This document shows positions 46,777 to 54,573 of a stretch of 64,000 nucleotides of DNA, piece by piece. Positions within the stretch are counted from its first letter, which is position 1. Every line of letters begins with the position of its first letter. The notes beneath the pieces are model-generated. The model was not told the DNA's origin. It worked only from the letters and a program-made list of their open reading frames with translations, and made no database searches. Location of the stretch: assembly GCF_000187245.1 (NCBI RefSeq), contig NC_027863.1, positions 186,001 through 250,000 on the forward strand. The letters are read 5' to 3'. The position numbers were made by a program, and so were the translations under genes. The stretch is from Ogataea parapolymorpha DL-1 (Eukaryota; Ascomycota; Pichiomycetes; Pichiales; Pichiaceae).

Positions 46777-48030
46777 ATGAGCATTCCCGAAGGCCGTGCA
46801 GAGACGTTGACGAGCGAGCAGGCGCAGGTGCTGAAGACCATCTGGAAGCACTATCTCCAGGCGAACGGGTACACGGTGGGCGACGAGACGGCCAAGAGCA
46901 GCAGACACAACACGCTGAGCTCGGTGAAGTCGAGCGAGAGCATCAAGAAGAGCCGGAAAAAGGGTCTTTTCGGACGGTTTCGCCGCGGCCACAGCAACAA
47001 AAAGGCCGAGGAGGAGCTCAGCACGCACCTTAGCCACGATCTGAGTGGCAAGGTGCACGAGGCGTTCCGGCCGCTGGACGCAGAGACGCGCAACGCGTTC
47101 TGGGACTTTCTACGCCACGACACGCCGGATAACCTGTTGTTGCGGTTTGTGCGTGCACGGAAATGGGACGTGGACAAGTCTTTGGCGATGATTGCCAACA
47201 CGATGGACTGGCGCAAGAACCAGTTCGATGTGGAGCGGGTGTTCCGCGAGGGCGAGCTGGGGATGCTGGAAGCGGGCAAGCAGGGTGTCATCAAGCAGTT
47301 TGCGACGGGCAAGTGTGTGATCCGGGGCCAGGACAAAACTGGCCGGCCGATTGTGATCATTCGGCCCCGCTACCACTTCCCGAGCGACCAGACCGAGGAG
47401 GAGGTCGAGCTGTTCACGATTTTGGTGATTGAGTACGCGCGGCTGCTGATTAATGAACCCGTCGACTCGTGCTCGCTGATATTTGACCTGACCGGGTTCA
47501 GCATGAGCAACATGGACTACACCTCAGTCAAGTTCATTATCAAGGCGTTCGAGGCGCATTATCCGGAGTCTTTAGGCGTGCTGTTCATCCACAGTGCTCC
47601 GTGGATTTTTGGAGGCATCTGGAATATTGTCAAGAACTGGCTGGACCCGGTGGTTGCGTCAAAAATCCAATTCACGAAAAAAACGGAGGACTTGCTTGCG
47701 GTTATCGACAAGGCGCACATTCCAAAGGACTTGGGAGGCGAAGACGACTACGAATGGAAGTATCTGGAGCCCACGAAAGAGGCCAATGGCAAGCTGCACA
47801 CGGACGAAAAAGAGAAAGAGAAGCTAGAGCACGAAAGACACAAGCTGGTGGAACAGTTTATACATAAAACCCTCGAATGGATCGAGTGCGCCGACAAAGA
47901 CAGAGACCACCATCTCATGGCAGATAGACTGGCGTTGGGCAGACAGTTGTCGGAAAATTATAAGAAATTGGACGGGTACATCCGCAACCGCGGAATATAC
48001 GACCGTCTGGGCTACATAAAATTTGAATGA
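46777..48030 (+). CDS. CSR1: Sec14-like phosphatidylinositol transfer protein Csr1/Sfh2
   Basis: CRAL-TRIO lipid-transfer protein of 417 residues, a good match to yeast Csr1 (408). Features in order: an N-terminal region with basic KKSRKKGLFGRFRRG; a CRAL-TRIO N-terminal helix bundle around 100-150 (FWDFLRHDTPDNLLLRFVRA, RKWDVDKSLAMI); the lipid-binding domain at about 165-330, with FDLTGFSMSNMDYTSVKFII, AHYPESLGVLFIHSAPWIF and NWLDPVVASKIQFTKK; and the family tail ENYKKLDGYIRNRGIYDRLGY. The start MSIPEGRAETL is the first ATG at homologous distance; the frame is open further into the previous gene but without homology. Convergent with BNA2, 26 bp apart. Confidence 0.95.
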   Translation: MSIPEGRAETLTSEQAQVLKTIWKHYLQANGYTVGDETAKSSRHNTLSSVKSSESIKKSRKKGLFGRFRRGHSNKKAEEELSTHLSHDLSGKVHEAFRPLDAETRNAFWDFLRHDTPDNLLLRFVRARKWDVDKSLAMIANTMDWRKNQFDVERVFREGELGMLEAGKQGVIKQFATGKCVIRGQDKTGRPIVIIRPRYHFPSDQTEEEVELFTILVIEYARLLINEPVDSCSLIFDLTGFSMSNMDYTSVKFIIKAFEAHYPESLGVLFIHSAPWIFGGIWNIVKNWLDPVVASKIQFTKKTEDLLAVIDKAHIPKDLGGEDDYEWKYLEPTKEANGKLHTDEKEKEKLEHERHKLVEQFIHKTLEWIECADKDRDHHLMADRLALGRQLSENYKKLDGYIRNRGIYDRLGYIKFE

Positions 48031-48056
48031 TGGATATAGATTTTGCTAAGGCAGAT

Positions 48057-49427
48057 TTACCAATGGGCAGAGCCGTCGCCGGCGCCCTTGGTCCATTGGC
48101 CGGCCAGGCCGACAGTTTCGGAAGACGAAGATGGCGCCGGTTTTTCCTTGTAGCTGAGTATTCTTCTTCCCCAGTTGCCGGCAGCAGCATTGCCGGTCTC
48201 GTCTCTGCACTGCTTGAGGAACGGTAGCAGGGCGGTGCCTCCGGTTCCGCGAATGTCCTTTTTCGGCGTCTTGGCCTTTGCAAGGCCGGCACGCAGCGTA
48301 CTGGTGGTCTGGGAGCCCATGCTGCGCGCTTTTTGCGACTGGATCACGATGTAGCGGGTCACGATCTGGATATGCTTGTCTCTGAAACATTTGAGCATTG
48401 CGACGCACGCGTCGTACGACAGAACAAGCTCAGAATTCTCGTGTGCGTGCTTGGCCACGTAGTCGCTCAGAATGTTAATCTTGCCGAGATGGGCCAGGAA
48501 GTCAGCGTGCTTGCCCGGCATGTACCGTCTCATGTCTGCCATGAATGGGTTTTCGCCTGCAGAAGGAGCCTGCTCGCCCGTCGACCGGTGCTCAACGTTC
48601 AGCAGCAAATCGAGCGCCTGAATCAGCGATGACTGCGCGTTCGAGCCGCCGCTGTACTCGCGCGGAACGGCCTCATTACCGTAGTAGACGCCATTCACGA
48701 GTCCGGCATCCTTCATGTTTTTCCAGCCCGCCAGATAGGGCCGCAGACGGAAGTAGAATACGTGCGGGTCGCACATTTCCTCCATGCGCATCAGCACAGA
48801 GCCCAGATAGTCGATCTGTTCGGCGAGCCGTTGCAGACACTGCACGACGCGGTCTGATGAGCCTTCTCTGGCGTTTTTGATCGCTTCCAGCCCTGTCGTC
48901 AAGCAGGAGGCGCCCTTGTACTCGAAATACACACTCACCAAATAAAACCAGCTCTCGTCAAAAGACCCGGTAAACGTGGAGATAGTCTGTATGTTGTCGA
49001 GGAAGTCGGTGTCGGAGTCGGGCAGAAGATAGCGGAAGTTCCACAAACACAGGTCTGCGTAGGTGGCGACGGGCGGCAGACGCAGATGCTCGGAAACAGC
49101 GATCCACGGCTTGGCCAGTTGTTCGGGAAGACGGTTTGTGGGCTCGGCGACTCCCCAGATGTATGCATGGGCAAGAAAGCCCAGGACTGAGTGCGCTCTC
49201 CGGAACTCAGCCTCAGTTTGCAGCTGCACCGTCGACAGCAGCGGCAGGGCGTCCACAACGGCGCGAATGCGCTTTGTCAACAGCAGGCCGGGCAAGGCCC
49301 GCACAAGTCGTTCCCACGGCTCGTAGTAGGGACCCAACGACTCCAGCGGCATCTCCTCCGGCAGGAAGCCGGTCTTCTCGGAAACGTCGTACTGGGCCAG
49401 GTCCGGCAGTGGATAAGTGTAGGACAT
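48057..49427 (-). CDS. BNA2: Indoleamine/tryptophan 2,3-dioxygenase Bna2
   Basis: Heme dioxygenase that opens tryptophan to N-formylkynurenine, the first step of the kynurenine route to NAD+. The protein has 456 residues (yeast Bna2 453). IDO-family features: SVLGFLAHAYIWG, the SFDESWFYLVSVYFEYKGA segment, the FYFRLRPYLAGW stretch, MRRYMPGKHADFL, and the proximal heme His in CFRDKHIQIVTRYIV at about 346. The chosen start MSYTYPLPDL is the natural one; the frame is open for 35 more codons upstream, but with no family likeness. Divergent from ESA1 with 287 bp between the starts. Confidence 0.94.
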   Translation of the reverse strand: MSYTYPLPDLAQYDVSEKTGFLPEEMPLESLGPYYEPWERLVRALPGLLLTKRIRAVVDALPLLSTVQLQTEAEFRRAHSVLGFLAHAYIWGVAEPTNRLPEQLAKPWIAVSEHLRLPPVATYADLCLWNFRYLLPDSDTDFLDNIQTISTFTGSFDESWFYLVSVYFEYKGASCLTTGLEAIKNAREGSSDRVVQCLQRLAEQIDYLGSVLMRMEEMCDPHVFYFRLRPYLAGWKNMKDAGLVNGVYYGNEAVPREYSGGSNAQSSLIQALDLLLNVEHRSTGEQAPSAGENPFMADMRRYMPGKHADFLAHLGKINILSDYVAKHAHENSELVLSYDACVAMLKCFRDKHIQIVTRYIVIQSQKARSMGSQTTSTLRAGLAKAKTPKKDIRGTGGTALLPFLKQCRDETGNAAAGNWGRRILSYKEKPAPSSSSETVGLAGQWTKGAGDGSAHW

Positions 49428-49714
49428 AGAAGGGGCAGAGGAAAGGAATAAAATGTTTTTTTCCCTATTTTTTTCCACCTCCAGTTTCCTTATGGAATAG
49501 TCAGCCGATTTCTGCATTGTGCGAAACATCAACTAAAATGCGATTGTGGCGCTCAATGGATGTGTTTAGAGGCTGCAATGGCTGGGACCTCGCGTCAACT
49601 GCCATCCAATAGACAGATCCCACTATCCCCCTTTTCAGCCCACTTTCCCTCGACCCCGCCACCGTTTTCTCCGCTTATGTCAGCCCCACCGATTTATTTT
49701 TTTATTTATTTATC

Positions 49715-51097
49715 ATGACCTCCGACTCAGAAACAGCGGCGACCGACCCGGCAGAGGCGCTCCGGCTGATCCCGCCAGAACCCACAGCAGACGAGCAGTT
49801 CAGTCTCGCGCAGGTCGCGGCCGGGTGTAAGGTGTATGCTATCAAGGACGGCGAGTGGCGTCTGGCAGAGATTCTCGCCCTCCAGCGCAAGAAGGGCAAG
49901 CCCGTGTACTATGTGCACTATGCGGAGTTCAACAAGCGGCTAGACGAGTGGATCGACGAGACGAAAATTGACACGCACCGGCCGATGTACCCTCCGAAGC
50001 CGCAGAAGGACAAAAAGGACAAGAAACAGACGCGCAAGAAGGTCGTCAGGAAGACGGCGCCCAAGTCCGAGACTCCGGAGCCGCAGCGCGCAACGAGCGA
50101 GCCCAACGAGGACGAGATGGACCTGGACAACTTGAATGTGCAAGGACTGGTGAAGGAAGGCGAGGAACTGAGCCGCGAGGATGAGATCGAGAGACTGAGG
50201 ACGAGCGGGTCGATGGCTCAGACGTCGACGAGCGAGCTGGCGAAAATCAGAAATTTCAGCAAAGTCATCATCGGCAACCACGAGGTCGAGCCGTGGTACT
50301 TTTCGCCGTATCCGGTCGAGCTCACCGAGGAAGAGTGTCTATATATTTGTGACTTTTCGCTGTGCTATTTTGGATCGCGCAAACAATTCGAGCGGTTCCG
50401 TGCAAAGTGCACACTGAGCCACCCGCCGGGGAACGAGATATACCGCGACGATTACGTGTCGTTTTTCGAGATCGACGGCCGCAAACAGCGCACCTGGTGC
50501 AGAAACCTGTGTTTGTTGTCGAAACTGTTTCTGGACCACAAGACGCTCTACTACGACGTCGACCCGTTCCTGTTCTACTGCATGACCAGAAGAGACGATA
50601 AGGGCCACCATCTGGTGGGATACTTCTCGAAGGAGAAGGAGAGCGCTGATAATTACAACGTTGCTTGCATTCTCACACTGCCGCAATATCAAAGACACGG
50701 CTACGGAAAATTGCTTATCCAGTTCTCGTACGAGCTGTCGAAAATCGAGGGCAAGGTCGGCTCGCCCGAGAAACCGCTTTCTGATCTTGGTCTGCTATCG
50801 TACAGAGCGTACTGGGCAGAAACCATCTGTGCCCTGCTGGTGGAGAACGGAACCACCGACATCAGCATCGACGAGATCTCGCAGCTTACGTCCATGACAA
50901 CGACAGACATTTTGCACACGCTCCAGACGCTCAACATGCTGCGGTACTACAAGGGCCAGCATATCATCGTGCTCACCAACCAAATTCTTGAAAACTATGA
51001 AAAATTGCAGCGCAAAAAAAGACACAAGCTGGACCCATCCAAACTTGTCTGGAAACCGCCCGTGTTCACCGCGTCGCAGCTGCGGTTTGGGTGGTGA
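49715..51097 (+). CDS. ESA1: NuA4 histone acetyltransferase Esa1 (MYST)
   Basis: Catalytic subunit of NuA4, acetylating histones H4 and H2A; essential in S. cerevisiae. The protein has 460 residues. The Tudor-knot/chromo region is at about 35-90 (GCKVYAIKDGEWRLAEIL, VHYAEFNKRLDEWI), then a Lys-rich linker and the MYST domain from about 180. Catalytic Cys318 (NVACILTLPQYQRHGYGK, the acetyl-CoA loop) and Glu352 (SPEKPLSD) have the yeast spacing of 34. The zinc-finger part has CDFSLCYFGS where relatives carry C-x2-C, so the finger is rearranged. Its TGA directly abuts the RRD2 stop codon on the other strand. Confidence 0.97.
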   Translation: MTSDSETAATDPAEALRLIPPEPTADEQFSLAQVAAGCKVYAIKDGEWRLAEILALQRKKGKPVYYVHYAEFNKRLDEWIDETKIDTHRPMYPPKPQKDKKDKKQTRKKVVRKTAPKSETPEPQRATSEPNEDEMDLDNLNVQGLVKEGEELSREDEIERLRTSGSMAQTSTSELAKIRNFSKVIIGNHEVEPWYFSPYPVELTEEECLYICDFSLCYFGSRKQFERFRAKCTLSHPPGNEIYRDDYVSFFEIDGRKQRTWCRNLCLLSKLFLDHKTLYYDVDPFLFYCMTRRDDKGHHLVGYFSKEKESADNYNVACILTLPQYQRHGYGKLLIQFSYELSKIEGKVGSPEKPLSDLGLLSYRAYWAETICALLVENGTTDISIDEISQLTSMTTTDILHTLQTLNMLRYYKGQHIIVLTNQILENYEKLQRKKRHKLDPSKLVWKPPVFTASQLRFGW

Positions 51098-52132
51098 TCA
51101 GTCCCAGGGAACCGTGTGTTTTGACAGGGCGCTCGCGGCCGCCGCGCTCGGGACCTTGATTCCGCAGCAGTCGCCCCACGTCGAGTGGTCGTGGCCGGCA
51201 TGCTCGCCGTCGTCGTCGTCCGCATGCTCCGAAATGCCGTCGGGACATTTCAAAATGCTGCCAAAAAGGAAATGCTGCACCACGGGAAGCTTGCCTAATA
51301 CCTCGGCCTTGTACATCTTTATCATACCCTCCTCGATCTTCGCCCACGACCTCACACCACTGATGTCGTCCAGCATTGGCGAGTGCCATCTGAGCGACCC
51401 TGCACCGGTTTTCACTTGGTTTATAAATGCAATGCACCCAAAGTATAGGTATTTGTCCTTGAACTCTTCGACGTAGTCTTTCTGGTGGATCGTAAGCGGC
51501 CGTGGACGCGAGAATGGTGCCAGCTGCGCGGCGCCAAACAGGAACGGCAGGAAATGGTAGTCGTCCAGCCCCCAAACGCCGTGCGACCCTGCCGGCTCGA
51601 GCCAGTAAAGCAATTGCAAACGGCGCATCAGTTTGAGGTATCTGTTGAAGATGCGAAGAACGAGCCATTTGAAGTCTGCGGGCTGGAAAAAGCCTAGTTT
51701 GTATAGACATAGCAGAAAACATGCGAAATTGAGCTCGTGTCCAGACCCGTAGTCGATCCGGGTGCGGTCACCAAACGAGTTTAAAAGATAACACCCAAGC
51801 TCCTCCGCGTGTTCCTCGCCAACACAGCCTTGAACGAGGCCGCTGACTTTGGTGGCCAGCTCGTCGTAGAAATCGCGGAACTCAGGCTTGCCAAAACGGC
51901 TGCTAGTGTCCTTCACGACGGGGTGGTTGTCGACAATGCTGTTGATTTTCTCCAGAAGCTCTAGAACCTTGCGAATGTTATCGCCCAGAGAATCGTCCGT
52001 GTACCCCAATTCCAGGCCGTGCACAGACTTGGCCAGGTCCACCACAAACTGCACCATGTCATTGTACACGGAACTATGCTGGAACTTGGCCAGATCCTCG
52101 GGCGTTCTTAATCGTTTTGTGGGGACAACCAT
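51098..52132 (-). CDS. RRD2: PP2A activator PTPA, peptidyl-prolyl isomerase Rrd2
   Basis: Phosphotyrosyl phosphatase activator that conditions PP2A catalytic subunits; reported prolyl isomerase activity. It has 344 residues (yeast Rrd2 358). Core signatures are complete: SRFGKPEFRDFYDEL, RIDYGSGHELNF, LEPAGSHGVWGLDDYHFLPFLFGA, KYLYFGCIAFINQVK and RWHSPMLDDISGV. The C-terminal tail HDHSTWGDCCGIKVPSA resembles Rrd2 rather than Rrd1. The ATG at 52132 gives MVVPTKRLRTPEDL; an upstream in-frame TTG is not needed. The start lies only 14 bp after the stop of the upstream gene on the same strand, leaving no room for a conventional promoter. Confidence 0.94.
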   Translation of the reverse strand: MVVPTKRLRTPEDLAKFQHSSVYNDMVQFVVDLAKSVHGLELGYTDDSLGDNIRKVLELLEKINSIVDNHPVVKDTSSRFGKPEFRDFYDELATKVSGLVQGCVGEEHAEELGCYLLNSFGDRTRIDYGSGHELNFACFLLCLYKLGFFQPADFKWLVLRIFNRYLKLMRRLQLLYWLEPAGSHGVWGLDDYHFLPFLFGAAQLAPFSRPRPLTIHQKDYVEEFKDKYLYFGCIAFINQVKTGAGSLRWHSPMLDDISGVRSWAKIEEGMIKMYKAEVLGKLPVVQHFLFGSILKCPDGISEHADDDDGEHAGHDHSTWGDCCGIKVPSAAAASALSKHTVPWD

Positions 52133-52146
52133 GATTATTGGCAAAT

Positions 52147-52941
52147 TTAATTATTTCTCCTTCTCGGGCTGTGCTGATTCGCAATTATCTGCTGACGAAG
52201 GTACCTGAGCGAGCGGATCTGGTTTTTGGTGAGCACTATTTTCAGGAGTGTTTTTGTGCTGGTGCGGAGCCAGCTGTTTGTGCTCTGTGCCTTTTGTAAT
52301 TCGCTGATTTGCAGCTGTAGTCTCTGGATCTGCGCGTTGCTCTCGCGGAGCTTGAGCCCAAGCTCCTGCTGAAGCCGGCCAACGCTGAACTCCAGCGATC
52401 GGTCCTGCAGCGCGCGGTTGTGCTGTCTGCGCATCAGCCCCAGCTTCAGGGTGTTGATCTCGGCCTCCATGTCCTCTAGTCGGAGCTCCATCGCGGACGA
52501 TGCCTCCTGACGTCCTATCTCGGACGGGTCCACATTAACGGCCCAGACCACGGCGAAGGGCAGCAAAAAATATAAAAACCGCGTCTCGTTGCACACCAGC
52601 GCACTCACCACCAGAATGAGCATAATTATGTGCACAATGCTCAGCTTGACGGCGCCGAAAACACGGCCGATCCTGGCAAAAACGAGCCCGATTTTCTGGC
52701 CAAACCGCTGCGGGTCCAACGGTAGGCTGCTATAGTACAAGTATGCCAGACTGCCAATAGCGCACAAAACAAGGAGATTGACGCTGAGGGGGCTGCTCAG
52801 AGAGACCCTTAGATGGCTTTTGAGCGCGAACGAGATCAGAACCGAGGTCAGCAGTAACAGCAGATTCACCGCGGTGCGGTCCTGCCGTCGTGAGGGGCGC
52901 ACACGCATGGAAATTTCATCCACACTGCTGCTGAGCGACAT
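52147..52941 (-). CDS. Unknown four-helix membrane protein with C-terminal coiled coil
   Basis: 264 residues, not recognised. Hydrophobic segments lie at about 25-40, 53-70, 100-117 and 121-137, the last two forming a tight hairpin around CNETR. After a short acidic linker the stretch 151-220 is a long amphipathic helix with heptad pattern (MELRLEDMEAEINTLK to LQLQISELQ), followed by a basic tail ending SPRRRNN. No signal peptide; the first 24 residues are Arg-rich. The topology suggests an organelle or ER membrane anchor with a cytosolic coiled coil. It lies upstream of RRD2 on the same strand, 14 bp apart, and divergent from RPS27 by 130 bp. Confidence 0.7.
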   Translation of the reverse strand: MSLSSSVDEISMRVRPSRRQDRTAVNLLLLLTSVLISFALKSHLRVSLSSPLSVNLLVLCAIGSLAYLYYSSLPLDPQRFGQKIGLVFARIGRVFGAVKLSIVHIIMLILVVSALVCNETRFLYFLLPFAVVWAVNVDPSEIGRQEASSAMELRLEDMEAEINTLKLGLMRRQHNRALQDRSLEFSVGRLQQELGLKLRESNAQIQRLQLQISELQKAQSTNSWLRTSTKTLLKIVLTKNQIRSLRYLRQQIIANQHSPRRRNN

Positions 52942-52991
52942 AGGGCAGAGGCATTTGGGGATGTGCCCAAAAATAAAGGGGGGAGATCTGT

Positions 52992-53001
52992 GTCACGTGA
53001 C
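52992..53001. promoter_or_regulatory. Palindromic CACGTG E-box before RPS27
   Basis: GTCACGTGAC is a perfect 10-bp palindrome, 70 bp upstream of the RPS27 ATG. Cbf1-type sites are known at ribosomal protein promoters in non-Saccharomyces yeasts. It also matches the site class expected for the bHLH-zipper protein of this window. Confidence 0.55.
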
Positions 53002-53071
53002 TTGTTTCCCGGGCTGGCGTGCCCTCGTCCTATAATGAAAAATTTTGTAGGCAAATTTATTATTATTCAAG

Positions 53072-53320
53072 ATGGTTTTAGTTCAGGACCTGCTGCACCC
53101 AAGTGCCGCCTCTGAGGCCAAGAAGCACAAGCTTAAGACCCTCGTGCAAGAGCCAAGATCATTTTTCATGGACGTCAAGTGTCCCGGATGTTTGCAAATC
53201 ACCACCGTGTTCTCCCACGCCCAAACTGCCGTGACCTGTGATTCGTGCACCACTGTTCTGTGTACGCCAACTGGAGGTAAGGCTAAGCTCTCTGAGGGAT
53301 GTGCATTCAGAAGAAAGTAA
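53072..53320 (+). CDS. RPS27: 40S ribosomal protein eS27
   Basis: Zinc-binding protein of the small ribosomal subunit, 82 residues, full length. The start [20 protein letters not shown] and end SEGCAFRRK match the family closely. Zinc ligands are Cys37 and Cys40 (CPGC) and Cys56 and Cys59 (CDSC). The S. cerevisiae paralogs are intron-containing at the 5' end; this copy shows no intron, the frame being continuous from the ATG. An E-box lies upstream. Codon choice is biased toward preferred codons, as expected for a highly expressed gene. Confidence 0.98.
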   Translation: MVLVQDLLHPSAASEAKKHKLKTLVQEPRSFFMDVKCPGCLQITTVFSHAQTAVTCDSCTTVLCTPTGGKAKLSEGCAFRRK

Positions 53321-53694
53321 GCAAAGCATAATAATCAGGGGGAGATGCGGATGTTCATAGCTTGAAGCAATGGAATACGATTAAGAATGTGGCGGCCGCG
53401 ATGCACTGGCGAGATACGCCCAGCGACAGAGCGAGCATGCGGTAGTGCCTAATGGCAGTGTAGTCGAGGTGTAGCTGTCCGATCTGGGCTTACGTAAGCC
53501 ATCCATCAAGGGTGAGATCGAGAAGGGTCCTACCGTTGATGTGGGGGTGTAGATGAGATGTGTCTGTGTGGGAGTCCCATGCTTGAGGCGAGAAAGTGCG
53601 TGTTTTGTGGGACATTTCTTTCATGCGCTAGCTCTAAAGCCTCCCCCACGCTAGACGATTATGTGATTTTTCCTCCCGCGAAATTGATCAAATT
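53321..53694. other. Intergenic region between RPS27 and the ThiD kinase gene
   Basis: 374 bp containing the 3' flank of RPS27 and the promoter of the HMP kinase gene. No TPP riboswitch consensus (such as a CTGAGA element) was seen and no tRNA. The only clear element is a 14-bp palindrome, listed separately. Confidence 0.5.
53487..53500. promoter_or_regulatory. 14-bp palindrome GGCTTACGTAAGCC
   Basis: Perfect inverted repeat with a TTACGTAA core, the preferred form of Yap/ATF-like bZIP sites, about 195 bp before the start of the ThiD gene. Confidence 0.45.
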
Positions 53695-54573
53695 ATGTCT
53701 CACAAATTTGTCGTTCTGAACAATCCCTCTTGCCTCACCCCCGTGGCGACACCAGGCGTGCTCACTGTGGCTGGGTCTGACCCCAGCGGAGGTGCAGGTA
53801 TCGAGGCCGATCTCAAGACGATAACCAGTTATGGCTGTTATGGCCTGACATGCATAGACGTGCTCACGGTGCAGAACACTTTGGGAGTTTCGGGCAAGCT
53901 GGAGACTGCTCTGACAGTTGTGCAAGGCATTCTGGAAGCTGACTTTGCCTACGGCGGAATCAATTGCGTCAAAATTGGAGTTATAACCAGACCGGTGCTC
54001 ACCGCACTAGTGCCCTTTCTGGAGACCTTCCGGCCGCAATTGGTGGTCGACACAGTCATAAGCTCAACCTCCGGCTTCACGCTGGCGAAGCAGGCGCTCG
54101 TGAGGGACTGCATTGCGCAGCTTTATCGCTATGCCACGGTCATAACGCCGAATTGGGACGAGGCAAGAATTATCTACAGCCTGCTGTTCCCGGACAGCCA
54201 TGTGGGGGAACCCTCGATAGCGGGATGCGAGGATCTGGCACGCGAGCTCGCAAACGCCATCGGGTGTCGCGCCGTGCTAGTAAAAGGAGGGCATGTTCCT
54301 GCGCAGCGGGCCATCACAGACGTATTGTACGACCGTGCGCGCGACGAGGTGGTGCACTACAAACATCCTAAAATTGTCAATGCAAAAAATACACACGGGA
54401 CCGGGTGCACCTTGAGCTCGGCGATTGCGAGCGGGCTCGCGTGGGGCTTGGACCTGCACACGTCGGTGGAAAAGGCCATCGTATATGTCCACAACGCGAT
54501 CAGGCTCGCCGACTCGACTATCGGCGCGGGCAACGGTCCGCTGAATCATGTCTATAGAATGCCATCATGCTAA
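53695..54573 (+). CDS. HMP/HMP-phosphate kinase (ThiD domain only)
   Basis: Phosphorylates hydroxymethylpyrimidine (and its monophosphate) for thiamine synthesis; ribokinase fold. It has 292 residues. ThiD signatures: LTVAGSDPSGGAGIEADLKT near the N-terminus, VLTVQNTLGV, VDTVISSTSGF, VITPNWDEA, AVLVKGGH and the catalytic region NTHGTGCTLSSAIASGLA. Yeast Thi20/Thi21 carry an additional C-terminal TenA thiaminase-II domain of about 220 residues; it is absent here, so the gene is a stand-alone ThiD and I leave the symbol open. The stop codon TAA overlaps the DUG2 stop codon on the opposite strand. Confidence 0.9.
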   Translation: MSHKFVVLNNPSCLTPVATPGVLTVAGSDPSGGAGIEADLKTITSYGCYGLTCIDVLTVQNTLGVSGKLETALTVVQGILEADFAYGGINCVKIGVITRPVLTALVPFLETFRPQLVVDTVISSTSGFTLAKQALVRDCIAQLYRYATVITPNWDEARIIYSLLFPDSHVGEPSIAGCEDLARELANAIGCRAVLVKGGHVPAQRAITDVLYDRARDEVVHYKHPKIVNAKNTHGTGCTLSSAIASGLAWGLDLHTSVEKAIVYVHNAIRLADSTIGAGNGPLNHVYRMPSC

